From assembly GCF_011764545.1 (NCBI RefSeq), contig NZ_AP022870.1:4200001-4264000 (forward strand): a stretch of 64,000 bases of DNA, read 5' to 3'. Below, piece by piece: positions 50,751-59,073 of the stretch (position 1 is its first letter; every line of letters starts with the position of its first letter). The notes below the pieces were generated by a model. That model had not been told where the DNA came from. It searched no databases and worked only from the letters and a program-made list of their open reading frames with translations. Both the position numbers and the translations under genes were made by a program. The stretch comes from Phytohabitans flavus (GTDB lineage: Bacteria; Actinomycetota; Actinomycetes; Mycobacteriales; Micromonosporaceae).

Positions 50751-51608
50751 CTACACGGCATTGGAGCCGGCCGGCTGCTCGTCAGCCGGCCGGCTTCCTT
50801 GTCCGGTCAGGCGGGACCAGCTCGCCTCGTCACCCCAGACCGAGGTCGGCTCGAGGTACGGGCGGAGCAGCGCGGTCATCCGCTCGTCGGCGCGGCCGTG
50901 CAGCTCGTCGGTCGCCAGCTTGCGCGCGGCACCCGCGATCAGGTCCGCGGCCTGCACGCGCGGGTCGAGGGTGGAGTCCGCCAGCCGGAGCCCGGCCAGC
51001 TGCCCGCCCAGCCGCGCCTCGATGCGGGCGACAAGCGCGGGCGACAGCGTGTTGGTCCGGTCGTGCACCACGGTCACCCGCTCGCGGGACGGGCCGCCCC
51101 AGTGCCGTACCGCCGCGACGATGGCCGGCACCAGCGGGTCCACAGTGGACCGGCGGAACACGCCCTTGCGCAGTGGCGGCGGGAGCGCGTCGAGGAAGCC
51201 GTCCACCGGGCGGCCGCGCAGGAAGTCGTTCGCCGCCGCGAGATAGGGCACCCGCAGCCGGTACAGCTCGGCGGCCACGTCGCCCGGCTCGTCCAGCAGC
51301 GCGCGGGCAAGCGCGTCGAGCACGAAGTACGCCTTGTCGACGAGGTAGACGCGGGCCCGGCCGTACAGCGGGCTCGACGGGCCAAGCGTCCACTCCAGCG
51401 CCTTGCGGTGCTTCTCACGCAGGATGTGGCCCGCCTTGTACTCCGTGGCCGGCGACCGGATCCGCTCGCGCAGCTCGGTGAAGCACCGCCGCGCCTCGTC
51501 CACCGGCAGCCGTACGCTCGCGTGGGCGAAGACCTCGGTGGTGCTGCCGATGAGCCGCTCACCCTCGTACCCGGACTCGTCGCAGGCGATCTCGACGGCG
51601 CGGGACAT
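50751..51608 (-). CDS. DUF3800-like protein
   Basis: The 285-residue protein begins EIACDESGYEGERLIGSTTEVF and ends with DPRVQAADLIAGAARKLA, matching the DExG start and late D-x-Q-x-ADLIAG block of DUF3800. That family has an RNase H-like fold with conserved acidic residues and is sometimes found near restriction or mobile genes; its function is unknown. KAGHILREKHRKALEW in the middle is basic. ATG 51608 gives MSRAVEIACDES. It stands alone. Confidence 0.7.
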   Translation of the reverse strand: MSRAVEIACDESGYEGERLIGSTTEVFAHASVRLPVDEARRCFTELRERIRSPATEYKAGHILREKHRKALEWTLGPSSPLYGRARVYLVDKAYFVLDALARALLDEPGDVAAELYRLRVPYLAAANDFLRGRPVDGFLDALPPPLRKGVFRRSTVDPLVPAIVAAVRHWGGPSRERVTVVHDRTNTLSPALVARIEARLGGQLAGLRLADSTLDPRVQAADLIAGAARKLATDELHGRADERMTALLRPYLEPTSVWGDEASWSRLTGQGSRPADEQPAGSNAV

Positions 51609-51653
51609 GCCGCCACCATGCCACGCACCCGGCGAATGGTTCACCCGATAAAT

Positions 51654-51777
51654 GAGCTACCGCGACGTCCGCGGTGGTCCAGACCGCTGCTCCCGCGGCC
51701 TCGCCCTCCGCGATTCAAGAACAGATTTCCCCAAAGCCCGACGAGCGGCGATCTTGCTGGAGCGAAAGGGGTCGGGC
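51654..51777 (+). repeat. R1 copy fused to an R3 arm and a hairpin
   Basis: GAGCTACCGCGACGTCCG, GTGGTCCAGACCGCTGCTCC, CGCGGCCTCGCCCTCC and GCGATTCA are followed directly by ACAGATTTCCCCAAAGC, the R3 right arm. GCCCGAC (51736-51742) then pairs with GTCGGGC (51771-51777). Confidence 0.8.
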
Positions 51778-51798
51778 GACGCCGCAGAGCGGCGAGGG

Positions 51799-52470
51799 CT
51801 AGACGCTGGCGGAGCCGGGGCGGACCAGGCCTGTTTCGTAGGCGAATACGGCTGCCTGTACGCGGTCGCGGAGGCCGAGTTTCGTGAGGATGGCGGAGAC
51901 GTGTGTCTTTACGGTGGCCTGGGTGAGGAAGAGGCGTTCGCCGATTTCGGCGTTTGTCAGTGCGCCGGCCACCAGGGTCAGTACCTCTACCTCGCGGGCG
52001 GTCAGCACGTCGAGGCGCGCGGACTGGGATGGCTCGGACGGGAGGCCGGCGGCGAACCTGTCCAGCAGGCGGCGGGTGACGGTCGGTGCGAGCAGTGCCT
52101 CGCCGCGGGCCACCACGCGGACGGCGTCGGCAAGCTCGGCCGGGCGGATGTCCTTGAGCAGGAAGCCGCTCGCGCCGGCGCGCAGTGCGGCGAAGACCGG
52201 CTCGTCCAGGTCGAACGTGGTCAGCATGACCACCCGTGCTCGGCTGCCCGAGTCGACGATCCGCCGGGTCGCCTCGATGCCGTCCAGGCGGGGCATGCGC
52301 ACGTCCATCAGCACCACGTCGGGGTCGGTGGTGGCGGCGAGCTCGACCGCTTCCTGGCCGTCCGCCGCCTCGCCGACGACCTCGATGTCCTCGCGCGCCT
52401 CCAGGATCATCGCGAACCCCGCCCGGACCAGCTCCTGATCATCCGCGAGAAGCACACGCACGCCGGTCAC
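51799..52470 (-). CDS. NarL-family response regulator
   Basis: The 223-residue protein has a receiver domain (LLADDQELVRAGF, phospho-acceptor Asp in DPDVVLMDVRMPRLDG, VMLTTFDLDEPVFAALRAGASGFLLKD) and a LuxR-type helix-turn-helix (LTAREVEVLTLVAGALTNAEIGERLFLTQATVKTHVSAILTKLGLRDR). It pairs with the histidine kinase gene upstream. The GTG at 52470 overlaps the stop of a 20-codon reading frame made by a local duplication. Confidence 0.92.
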   Translation of the reverse strand: MTGVRVLLADDQELVRAGFAMILEAREDIEVVGEAADGQEAVELAATTDPDVVLMDVRMPRLDGIEATRRIVDSGSRARVVMLTTFDLDEPVFAALRAGASGFLLKDIRPAELADAVRVVARGEALLAPTVTRRLLDRFAAGLPSEPSQSARLDVLTAREVEVLTLVAGALTNAEIGERLFLTQATVKTHVSAILTKLGLRDRVQAAVFAYETGLVRPGSASV

Positions 52471-52541
52471 GAGACCTCCAAAAGACGCCGGGCAAAGGCG
52501 GAAGCGAGAAGCACACGCACCCCGGTCACGAGACCTCCAAA
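52445..52541 (-). repeat. 59-bp tandem duplication across the kinase/regulator junction
   Basis: GCGAGAAGCACACGCAC followed by CCGGTCACGAGACCTCCAAA begins at 52445 and again at 52504, with one change inside. The unit carries the kinase stop context, the ribosome binding site TTGGAGG and the first nine codons of the regulator. Confidence 0.88.
52467..52529 (-). CDS. 20-codon reading frame linking kinase and regulator translation
   Basis: GTG 52529 overlaps the kinase stop (GTGA) and the TGA at 52467-52469 overlaps the regulator GTG (GTGA again). The peptide copies the first nine regulator residues (MTGVRVLLA) and then ends LLEVS like the kinase. TTGGAGG precedes each start. It is probably translated as a relay between the two genes; a function for the peptide itself is unlikely. 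Confidence 0.5.
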   Translation of the reverse strand: MTGVRVLLASAFARRLLEVS

Positions 52542-53650
52542 GGAAGTGGGCGGCGGGCCTCGATGGGCAGGCGGGCCGTGACGCGGAAGCCGCCGTCCGG
52601 TAGTGGGCCGGCCTCCAGCGTGCCGCCTACCAGCCGGGCCCGTTCGCGCATCCCGATCAGGCCGGCTCCCCCGCCGGCGTCCGGCGGGCGGGGTACGGGG
52701 GCCGCGGTGCCGTCGTCGGTGACCTCAACGAGCAGCGCGCCCTCGGTCCAGCGCAGGTCGACGTCGGCGTGGGTGGCGCGGGCATGGCGGAGGGTGTTGG
52801 TGAGCGACTCCTGCACGATGCGGTACGCGGAGAGGCTCACGTTCGCCGGTATGTCCCGCTGGGCGCCGGCCCGCTTGACCGCGACCGCGAGCCCAGCCGC
52901 GCCGAGCGAGGCGGCCAGCGTGTCCACCTGGTCCAGGCCGGGCTGGGGGCCGCGCGGGTCGGGGCCACCGCCGGTACGCATTGTCTCCAGCATCGCGCGC
53001 AGCTCGACGAGTGCGGCGCGGCCGTGCTCCTGGATGGTGTCGAGGGCGGCGCGGGCTCTCTCGGGGCGGGCGTCGAAGACGTCGGCGGCCGCCCCGGCCT
53101 GTACGACCATCAGCGACACCGTGTGCGCCACCACGTCGTGCAGCTCGCGGGCGAGGCGGGCCCGCTCGTCCGCGACGATGCGGCGGCGCTCCTCGGCACG
53201 GCGAACCGCCCGGATCCGGGCCAGCTCGCCCCAGCTCCAGCCGAGCAGGGTGGCGAGGAGCGCGAGGAGGAAGTTCTGCCAGCCGCCGGTGACCAGCTTG
53301 ACCGGGGTGAGCGCCACGACAGTGCCGAGCACCCAGAGGGACTGGCGGGGCGGGCGCAGCCGGGACACGTACGTGAGCGGCGCGGCGATCAGCCCAAGCC
53401 ACCCGGCGTGCGGTGCGATCGCCTCGAAGCCGGCGCCGGCGACAAGCGCCACGGCGATCGCCCACCCGGTGTGACGGCGCATCAGCGACAGCGAGCCGCC
53501 CTGAGCCACGGCACAGGCGATGGCCACAGCGGCCCAGACGGGCGCGGGCCGCTCCTCGGGTACGGCCAGCACGAGCGTGACCAGCCCGGCGGCGAGGACG
53601 GCGCCGATAATCCCGTCGAGGAGGGCGGGGCGGCAGCGGATGGGGTTCAT
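52526..53650 (-). CDS. Histidine kinase of the NarL-linked type
   Basis: The 374-residue protein has about five N-terminal helices (LLDGIIGAVLAAGLVTLVLAV and on), the dimerisation box ERARLARELHDVVAHTVSLMVVQAGAA with the phospho-accepting His, and a HATPase domain (SAYRIVQESLTNTLRHARATHADV; GAGLIGMRERARLVGG). It senses an unknown signal at the membrane and should phosphorylate the adjacent regulator. ATG 53650 is chosen because TACCGT lies 7 nt upstream; ATG 53656 would overlap that box. It is divergent from the DUF6069 gene. Confidence 0.9.
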   Translation of the reverse strand: MNPIRCRPALLDGIIGAVLAAGLVTLVLAVPEERPAPVWAAVAIACAVAQGGSLSLMRRHTGWAIAVALVAGAGFEAIAPHAGWLGLIAAPLTYVSRLRPPRQSLWVLGTVVALTPVKLVTGGWQNFLLALLATLLGWSWGELARIRAVRRAEERRRIVADERARLARELHDVVAHTVSLMVVQAGAAADVFDARPERARAALDTIQEHGRAALVELRAMLETMRTGGGPDPRGPQPGLDQVDTLAASLGAAGLAVAVKRAGAQRDIPANVSLSAYRIVQESLTNTLRHARATHADVDLRWTEGALLVEVTDDGTAAPVPRPPDAGGGAGLIGMRERARLVGGTLEAGPLPDGGFRVTARLPIEARRPLPLEVS

Positions 53651-53823
53651 GACCATCACGGTATGCGGCGGCGCGCCCCGAGCCATCGGGCTCGGGACCG
53701 ACCGGGCGCCGTCTCCACCTCCGCCTCGCGACGGAGTACGGGTCCGGTCCGGCGGGCGATCCGGGATGAGGCTCGGGTGGCGGATCGTGTTCGGCGTCGA
53801 TCCACTCCAGGAGGTGCCCCGAA

Positions 53824-54219
53824 ATGACCACAACTCTGAAACCGAAGGCTCGACCCGTCGCCCGTACCCGCGCGGTCGTGATTTTGGTGGCGACGGCCGC
53901 GACCTGCGCGATCTGGGCGGTCGCCCGCGGCCTCGGCACCGATTTGACCGCGAACGAGCGGGCGGTGGCCCTGCCCGCGGTGATCCTCACGACGGTCCTG
54001 GTCGGCCTGGCCGCGTGGGCGCTGCTGGCGATCCTGGAACGCGCCACGCGGCACGCCGCGACCGCCTGGACCTGCGTGGCGGCGGTGGTGCTTGTGCTCT
54101 CGCTGGCCGGACCGGTCGGCGGCGCCGAGACGACCGGCGGCACGGTCGCCCTGGCGGCGATGCACCTGGCGGCCGGCGCGGTGCTGATCCTCGGCCTCCG
54201 CCGGACGGCCCGCCGCTAG
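53824..54219 (+). CDS. DUF6069-like four-helix membrane protein
   Basis: The 131-residue protein has four predicted helices (AVVILVATAATCAIWAVA; AVALPAVILTTVLVGLAAWALLAIL; WTCVAAVVLVLSLAG; TVALAAMHLAAGAVLILGL) and few charged residues. Small DUF6069 proteins of this layout are common in actinobacteria and of unknown role. AGGAGG before ATG 53824 fixes the start. It is divergent from the two-component kinase gene and may be its target. Its TAG stop overlaps the stop of the convergent dehydrogenase gene. Confidence 0.75.
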   Translation: MTTTLKPKARPVARTRAVVILVATAATCAIWAVARGLGTDLTANERAVALPAVILTTVLVGLAAWALLAILERATRHAATAWTCVAAVVLVLSLAGPVGGAETTGGTVALAAMHLAAGAVLILGLRRTARR

Positions 54220-54992
54220 GTCTCGTCGTGCCGCCAGCCCAGCAGCCGCTCCGCCTTGGCGCAGTCGAAGAGGCCGGTGTGGCCGGGCAGCTCACCGCGC
54301 ACCGGCACGTCCGGGAAGTGAGTCGCCAGCAGCTGCGCCGTGGGAGTATTCACAATGGTCTCCGGGGCCACGATGTAGAAGACCTCGTGTCCCGGAAGTC
54401 GGCGGTCAGCGCCAGCAGGAAGGCCCGGGCCGCCGCCGGGCGCAGGACGTACCCCCACAGGTCGCGGACCCGCACCGGGGCGTCGGCCGGGATGTCGTCC
54501 GGCCGGTCGGTCCGCACGCCGTGCAGGCGCAGGCTGGCGATCGACATGTGCGGGTACCGGCGGGCGATGCTGTCCGCCTGGGCCTCGGCGATCCACTTGG
54601 AGAGGCTGTACGGGTCCTCGTTGTACGACGGGTGCGCCTCGTCGACCGGGAAGTAGTCGAAACGGGGTCGCGCGAGTAGACGCCGCCGATCGCGTTGACG
54701 CTGGAGGCGAGGCAGACCCGGTCGATGCCGAGCTTGGCCGCGGCCAGCAGCGCGTTGTAGCTGCCGGTGACGTTGTTCTGGTGCACCTCGTACTCCGGGC
54801 GCAGCTCCGGCCCGGGTACGCCGCGAGGTGCACCAGCGCGTCGCACCCCTCGATCGCGGCGGCCACCGCGTCGTACCCGGTCACGTCCAGCTCCGGCAGG
54901 TCGAGCCCCACCACCTCGTGCCCCTGGGCGGCGGCGAGGTCCACGACCGCGCGGCCCACCCGGCCGGCTGCCCCGGTGACCGCGATCTTCAC
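54216..54992 (-). pseudogene. NAD-dependent sugar epimerase/dehydrogenase (SDR), three frameshifts
   Basis: The protein of about 258 residues begins MKIAVTGAAGRVGRAVVDLAAAQG (Rossmann GxxGxxG) and contains CLASSVNAIGGVY and the SDR catalytic YSLSKW, ending LPGHTGLFDCAKAERLLGW. The parts lie in three frames. One added base in each of the runs near 54809, 54664-54667 and 54391-54393 gives a continuous protein resembling uronate dehydrogenases and related extended SDRs. The GTG start at 54992 overlaps the aldehyde dehydrogenase stop (GTGA), so it is the third gene of a coupled operon. It probably oxidises a sugar or uronate at C1. The repeated single-base losses suggest sequencing error. Confidence 0.75.
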
Positions 54993-56365
54993 GGGGTCAG
55001 CGTCACGGTGGTCGTACGGGTGTAGAAGTCACGCGCCGCCGGCCCCTGCTCGCGCGGGCCGTAGCTGGACTCCTTCGCCCCGCCGAACGGCGCGTGGAAG
55101 TCCACCCCGGCGGTCGGCGCGTTCACCTTCGCCATGCCGACGTCGAGGCGCGGCGCGAGCGTGAGCGCGTGGCCGAGGTCTCGGGTGAAGAGGGCGGCGA
55201 CGAGGCCGTACCGCACCGCGTTGGCCGCCTCGACCGCGGCTTCGGGCGACGCGGCCGGTACGACGGCGCAGATCGGCCCGAAGACCTCCTCGGTGAGCAG
55301 CTCGTCCCCCTCGGGTACGGCGGTGACCACGGTCGGCGCCACGAACCACCCGGCGCGGTCCAGCGCCCGGCCGCCGGTGAGCACCTTCGCGCCGCGGCCC
55401 GCAGCCCGGTCGGCCGCCGTGACGACCGCGTCCCGAGCCGCCGCCTCGATGACCGGGCCGACCGCGGTACCGGGATCGGTCGGGTCGCCCACGCCGAGCG
55501 CCTCGACCGCCGCGACGAGCCGCTCGGCGAAGCCGTCCGCGTCGCCGACCACGATCACGCGGCTCGTGGCGGTGCACTTCTGGCCGGCGTACCCCATCGC
55601 GGCCATGGCGATCGCCCGCGCGGCGGCGTCCAGGTCGGCGTCGGGGAGCACGACGGACGGGTTCTGGCCGCCCATCTCGCACTGCGCCGGGATGCCACGC
55701 TCGGCCGCCGCGCGCCGTACAAGCGAACCGACCCCGACCGATCCCGTGAACGAGACCGCGTCCACCCGCTCGACAAGCGCTGCGCCGACCGCGCCACCGC
55801 CGGTGACCAGCGTGAACACGCCGTCCGGCAGCGCGTCCGCGAAGATCTCGGCCAGCCGCACCGCGACCGCCGGCGACTGCTCGGCCGGCTTGAGCACCAC
55901 CGAGTTGCCGAACGCGAGCGCGGGCGCGGCCTTCCACAGCGGGATCGCGACCGGGAAGTTCCACGGCGTGATCAGGCCGGCGACGCCGTGCGGGCGGCGC
56001 CGGGTGTGCAGCAGCGAGGCGCCGTCGGCGGCCGGGTAGACGTCGCCTTCGGGCAGCAGCGTGGCCTGCGCGAAGTACCGCAGGATCGCCACGGCCCGGG
56101 CCACCTCGCCGGCGGCCTCCCCGACCGGCTTGCCCACCTCGCGCACGACGAGCGCGGACACCTCGCCCGCGTCGCCCGCGAGGGCGTCGGCGCAGGCGGC
56201 CAGCGCGGCCGCCCGCTCGGCGGCCGGGCGGCGGGCCCAGTCGGCACCGGCCACGCGCGCCCGCTCGACCGCCGCCGTCACCTCGGCGGCGCCGCTGTCC
56301 GGCACCTCCGCGACGAGGTCGTCCGGCGCCTGCGGCGAGCGGCTCTCGATGTAGTCCACGTTCAT
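54989..56365 (-). CDS. Aldehyde dehydrogenase, ketoglutarate-semialdehyde type
   Basis: The 458-residue protein has the NAD-binding and catalytic motifs of the ALDH family: LITPWNFPVAIPLWKAAPALAFGNSVVLKPAE, SFTGSVGVGSLV, the general-base Glu in QCEMGGQNPSVVL, the nucleophile Cys in YAGQKCTATSRV, and EEVFGPICAVV. The EMGGQNPSV and GQKCTATSR forms occur in 2,5-dioxovalerate (alpha-ketoglutarate semialdehyde) dehydrogenases. Its ATG overlaps the FAH gene stop by ATGA and its stop overlaps the SDR start, so all three are translated together. It would give alpha-ketoglutarate for the TCA cycle. Confidence 0.9.
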   Translation of the reverse strand: MNVDYIESRSPQAPDDLVAEVPDSGAAEVTAAVERARVAGADWARRPAAERAAALAACADALAGDAGEVSALVVREVGKPVGEAAGEVARAVAILRYFAQATLLPEGDVYPAADGASLLHTRRRPHGVAGLITPWNFPVAIPLWKAAPALAFGNSVVLKPAEQSPAVAVRLAEIFADALPDGVFTLVTGGGAVGAALVERVDAVSFTGSVGVGSLVRRAAAERGIPAQCEMGGQNPSVVLPDADLDAAARAIAMAAMGYAGQKCTATSRVIVVGDADGFAERLVAAVEALGVGDPTDPGTAVGPVIEAAARDAVVTAADRAAGRGAKVLTGGRALDRAGWFVAPTVVTAVPEGDELLTEEVFGPICAVVPAASPEAAVEAANAVRYGLVAALFTRDLGHALTLAPRLDVGMAKVNAPTAGVDFHAPFGGAKESSYGPREQGPAARDFYTRTTTVTLTP

Positions 56366-57193
56366 CCCCCTGTACCGACCACCGTGACCGGGTTGCGGAG
56401 AGTACCTACCCCCGCGACGTCGATCGTCACCACGTCGCCCGCCCGGAGCGTGAAGTCACGCTCCGGGACCACACCGGTGCCGGTGAGCAACACGACGCCC
56501 GCGGGAAAGTCCAGCGCCCGCGTCAACCAGGAGACCAGATCCTCGGGGTACGGGCCAGCCGGGCGGTCGATGTCTCGGCGGCCCACGCCTCGGCGCCGTC
56601 CCGGTCCACCCGCACCGCCACCGGGAACGGTCCCGGTCCCGCCTCCCACACCGGCACGATCGCCGGGCCGAGCGCGCAGGAGCGGGCGTATACCTTGGCC
56701 TGCGGCAGGTAGAGCGGGTTCTCCCCTCGATCGAGCGGCTGCTCATGTCGTTGCCGACCGTGTACCCGAACACCTCGCCGGCCGCGTTGACGACCAGGCC
56801 CAGCTCCGCCTCGGGCACGTCCCACCCGGAGTCGGCGCGGATGCCGACCGGCTCGCCGTCGCCGACAACCCGCTCGGCGGTCGCCTTGAAGAAAATCTCG
56901 GGACGGGCAGCGGCGTACACGTGGTCGTAGAGCCCGGCGTGCCCGGCCTGCTCCGACTCCTCCCGCCGCCCCTCGCGGCTACGCTGGTACGTGACGCCGG
57001 CCGCCCACACCTCCTGCGCGTCGACCGGCGCTCGCAGCGGCGCCCACTCGACCGGCTCGGCGGCGGCCTCGTACCTGGCACGTGCTTCGGCCAGCGGCAG
57101 CGCGAGCAGGTCGGCGAGGCTGGCGCCGAGCGCGGCCAACCGCCCTTCACGGTCCACGGCCCAGCCGTCCCGGGTACGTACAAGTCGTGTCAC
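56362..57193 (-). pseudogene. Fumarylacetoacetate hydrolase-family dehydratase, two frameshifts
   Basis: The reconstructed protein of about 278 residues reads EVWAAGVTYQRSREGRREES, RPEIFFKATAERVVGDGEPVGIRADS, GYTVGNDMSSRSIEG then ENPLYLPQAKVYARSCALGPAIVP, and finally PEDLVSWLTRALDFPAGVVLLTGTGVVPERDFTLRAGDVV. This matches the FAH-fold group that includes 2-keto-3-deoxy-pentonate dehydratases. Frames change at the C4 run 56723-56726 and the G4 run 56545-56548, each fixed by one base. It leads a three-gene operon with ALDH and an SDR. Next to a ketoglutarate-semialdehyde-type ALDH, a Weimberg-like sugar-acid dehydratase role is likely. Confidence 0.8.
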
Positions 57194-57228
57194 GGTGTCC
57201 CCTTTCCGCTCGCTAGTATTGCCTCCTT

Positions 57229-58335
57229 GTGATCGACTTCGACAGGGCCGCTCTTGAGCGCTTCCGCTCGCGCGTCCGCGGCTGCCTTGTCGGCGGTGCG
57301 GTGGGCGACGCGCTCGGGGCGCCGGTGGAGTTCATGCACCTGGACCGGATTCGCGACGAGTACGGGCCGGACGGCCTCACCGACATCGTCACCGGCGACT
57401 CCGGCGTCGCGCTGGTCACGGACGACACGCAGATGACCCTCTTCACCGTCGACGGCCTGATCCGCGCCTCGGTGCGTGCCGACCGCGGGGTCGTCCATCC
57501 GCCGTCGGTGGTGTACCGCGCGTACCTGCGCTGGCTCGACACCCAGCGCCTCCCCGCACCACCGCCGGACGTGAGCGGCTGGCTCGCCGCCCAACCGTGG
57601 CTGTACAACCGCCGCGCCCCCGGCAATGCCTGCCTCTCCGGCCTCAGCTCGCCGGGCATGGGCACCCCGCACCAGCCGAAGAACCCGGATTCCAAGGGCT
57701 GCGGCACGGTCATGCGCTCCGCCCCCTTCGGCCTCTACCCGCAGCCCTCGGCGACACCGGAAGCCGTCTTCGACCTGTCCGTGAAGTGCGCCACGCAGAC
57801 CCACGGCCACCCGACGGGCTACCTGGCGGCCGGCGCGTTCGCCGCGATCATCCGCACCCTGGTGGACGGCGAGGACCTGCGCGCGGCGGTCACCGTCGCG
57901 CTCGACCTGCTCGCCACCCGCACCGGCCACGAGGAGACCACGGCCGCGCTGCGGTCCGCCCTTGTGGCCGCGGACGACAACCCGCGCTCCCCCGACGCGA
58001 TCGAACGGCTCGGCGGCGCCTGGATCGCCGAGGAGGCGCTGGCCATCGGCGTCTACTGTGCACTGTCCTACCCGGACCCGGCCGAGGTACGCGAGGCGCT
58101 GCTGCTGTCCGTCAACCACTCCGGCGACAGCGACTCGACCGGCTCGATCTGCGGCAACATCCTCGGCACCTGGCATGGCGAGACCGCGCTCCCGCCCGAC
58201 TGGGTCGCGGTGGTCGAGGGCCGCGGCGCGATTCTCGAACTCGCCGACGACTGGGCCATGGAGCAGACCCAGTCCCCCCAACTTCACGGCGACCACGGCC
58301 CGTACACCGAATGGCTCCGCCGCTACCCCGCGTAA
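57229..58335 (+). CDS. ADP-ribosylglycohydrolase family protein
   Basis: The 368-residue protein has the family start FRSRVRGCLVGGAVGDALGAPVEF, the metal-binding VTDDTQMTLF near 63 and the late SVNHSGDSDSTGSICGNILGTWHG (Asp and Ser/Thr ligands of two Mg ions). The full DraG/ARH fold is present, without extra domains. It would remove ADP-ribose from proteins or nucleic acids, or hydrolyse related ribosides. The GTG at 57229 has TAGTAT 9 nt upstream and no Shine-Dalgarno. It is divergent from the sugar-acid operon, 35 bp away. Confidence 0.92.
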   Translation: MIDFDRAALERFRSRVRGCLVGGAVGDALGAPVEFMHLDRIRDEYGPDGLTDIVTGDSGVALVTDDTQMTLFTVDGLIRASVRADRGVVHPPSVVYRAYLRWLDTQRLPAPPPDVSGWLAAQPWLYNRRAPGNACLSGLSSPGMGTPHQPKNPDSKGCGTVMRSAPFGLYPQPSATPEAVFDLSVKCATQTHGHPTGYLAAGAFAAIIRTLVDGEDLRAAVTVALDLLATRTGHEETTAALRSALVAADDNPRSPDAIERLGGAWIAEEALAIGVYCALSYPDPAEVREALLLSVNHSGDSDSTGSICGNILGTWHGETALPPDWVAVVEGRGAILELADDWAMEQTQSPQLHGDHGPYTEWLRRYPA

Positions 58336-58342
58336 GGGCCCG

Positions 58343-58348
58343 TATGGT
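58343..58348 (+). promoter_or_regulatory. -10 box of a probable leaderless promoter (RpiB-like gene)
   Basis: TATGGT lies 6 nt before GTG 58355, just past the upstream stop codon. Confidence 0.4.
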
Positions 58349-58354
58349 GGTGGC

Positions 58355-58777
58355 GTGCGAATCGCGTTCGGGGCGGACGACGACAACGAGACCACCCGGG
58401 CGGTGGTCGACTACCTGTCGGGGCTCGGCGAGGTCGTCCGCGTCGACGCCTCCCAGCCGTGGCCGGAGATCGGCGCCGGCGTCGGGCGGGCGGTGACCGG
58501 CGGCGACGCGGACCTCGGCGTGGTCATGTGCTGGACCGGTACCGGCACGGCCATCGCCGCCAACAAGGTCCCCGGCGTCCGCGCCGCGCTCGCCTGGGAG
58601 CCGTGGATCGCCACCGGCGCCCGCCGCTGGAACGACGCCAACGTCCTCGCCATGAGCCTCAAGCGCCTCGCCCCGGACGTCGCGGTCGAGGTCGCGCGCG
58701 CGTTCTTCGAGACGCCCGAGCCCGACCCCGACGAGGCCGAGAACATCGCCCTCCTGTCAAAGCTCGACCGCGACTAG
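58355..58777 (+). CDS. RpiB/LacA-family sugar-phosphate isomerase
   Basis: The 140-residue protein starts IAFGADDDNETTRAVVDYLSGLG and holds the RpiB core VMCWTGTGTAIAANKVPGVRAALAWEPWIATGARRWNDANVLAMSLKRLA, with the catalytic Cys in VMCWTGTG and the phosphate-binding ANKxxGxRAA block. RpiB usually has CGTGxG; the Trp after Cys is unusual and suggests a substrate other than ribose 5-phosphate. It is 19 bp from the ADP-ribosylglycohydrolase stop, so ribose released by that enzyme could be its substrate, though this is only inference. Confidence 0.88.
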   Translation: MRIAFGADDDNETTRAVVDYLSGLGEVVRVDASQPWPEIGAGVGRAVTGGDADLGVVMCWTGTGTAIAANKVPGVRAALAWEPWIATGARRWNDANVLAMSLKRLAPDVAVEVARAFFETPEPDPDEAENIALLSKLDRD

Positions 58778-58877
58778 AGATCTCTCGGGGTCGGGGCGGG
58801 GTCGGTCGAGGGCCGGAGGTCCCAGATCCCGCGTTGGCGGGATCGCATCATCGCCTGATCGGATCGGAACGCGCAGC

Positions 58878-58925
58878 GATCGTGGTACGCAACGGCCCCC
58901 AGAGGGGCCGCTACGTACCATGATC
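58878..58925. repeat. R2 hairpin, intact copy
   Basis: GATCGTGGTACG pairs with CGTACCATGATC (one mismatch); an inner GGCCCC-caga-GGGGCC stem follows. TGCCGGA comes next, as after the copy at 31231. Confidence 0.8.
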
Positions 58926-59073
58926 TGCCGGATTGCGCCCGGTCGCGGCGCCAGCTTGGTGGGCGGGCCGTGGCCGCACCGCCGGCCGCGCTGGGTCCAG
59001 CCTCGGACCCCGCCTTGATCGGCGCGTGCGCGGCAGGTGGGCCGCGGGCTCACGGCCGGCTATGCCGGCCCGG

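Noticed and set aside
50761..51651. Plus-strand frames opposite the DUF3800-like gene
   Set aside because: Ser/Arg/Pro-rich antisense noise; the minus strand frame has conserved DESG and ADLIAG blocks.
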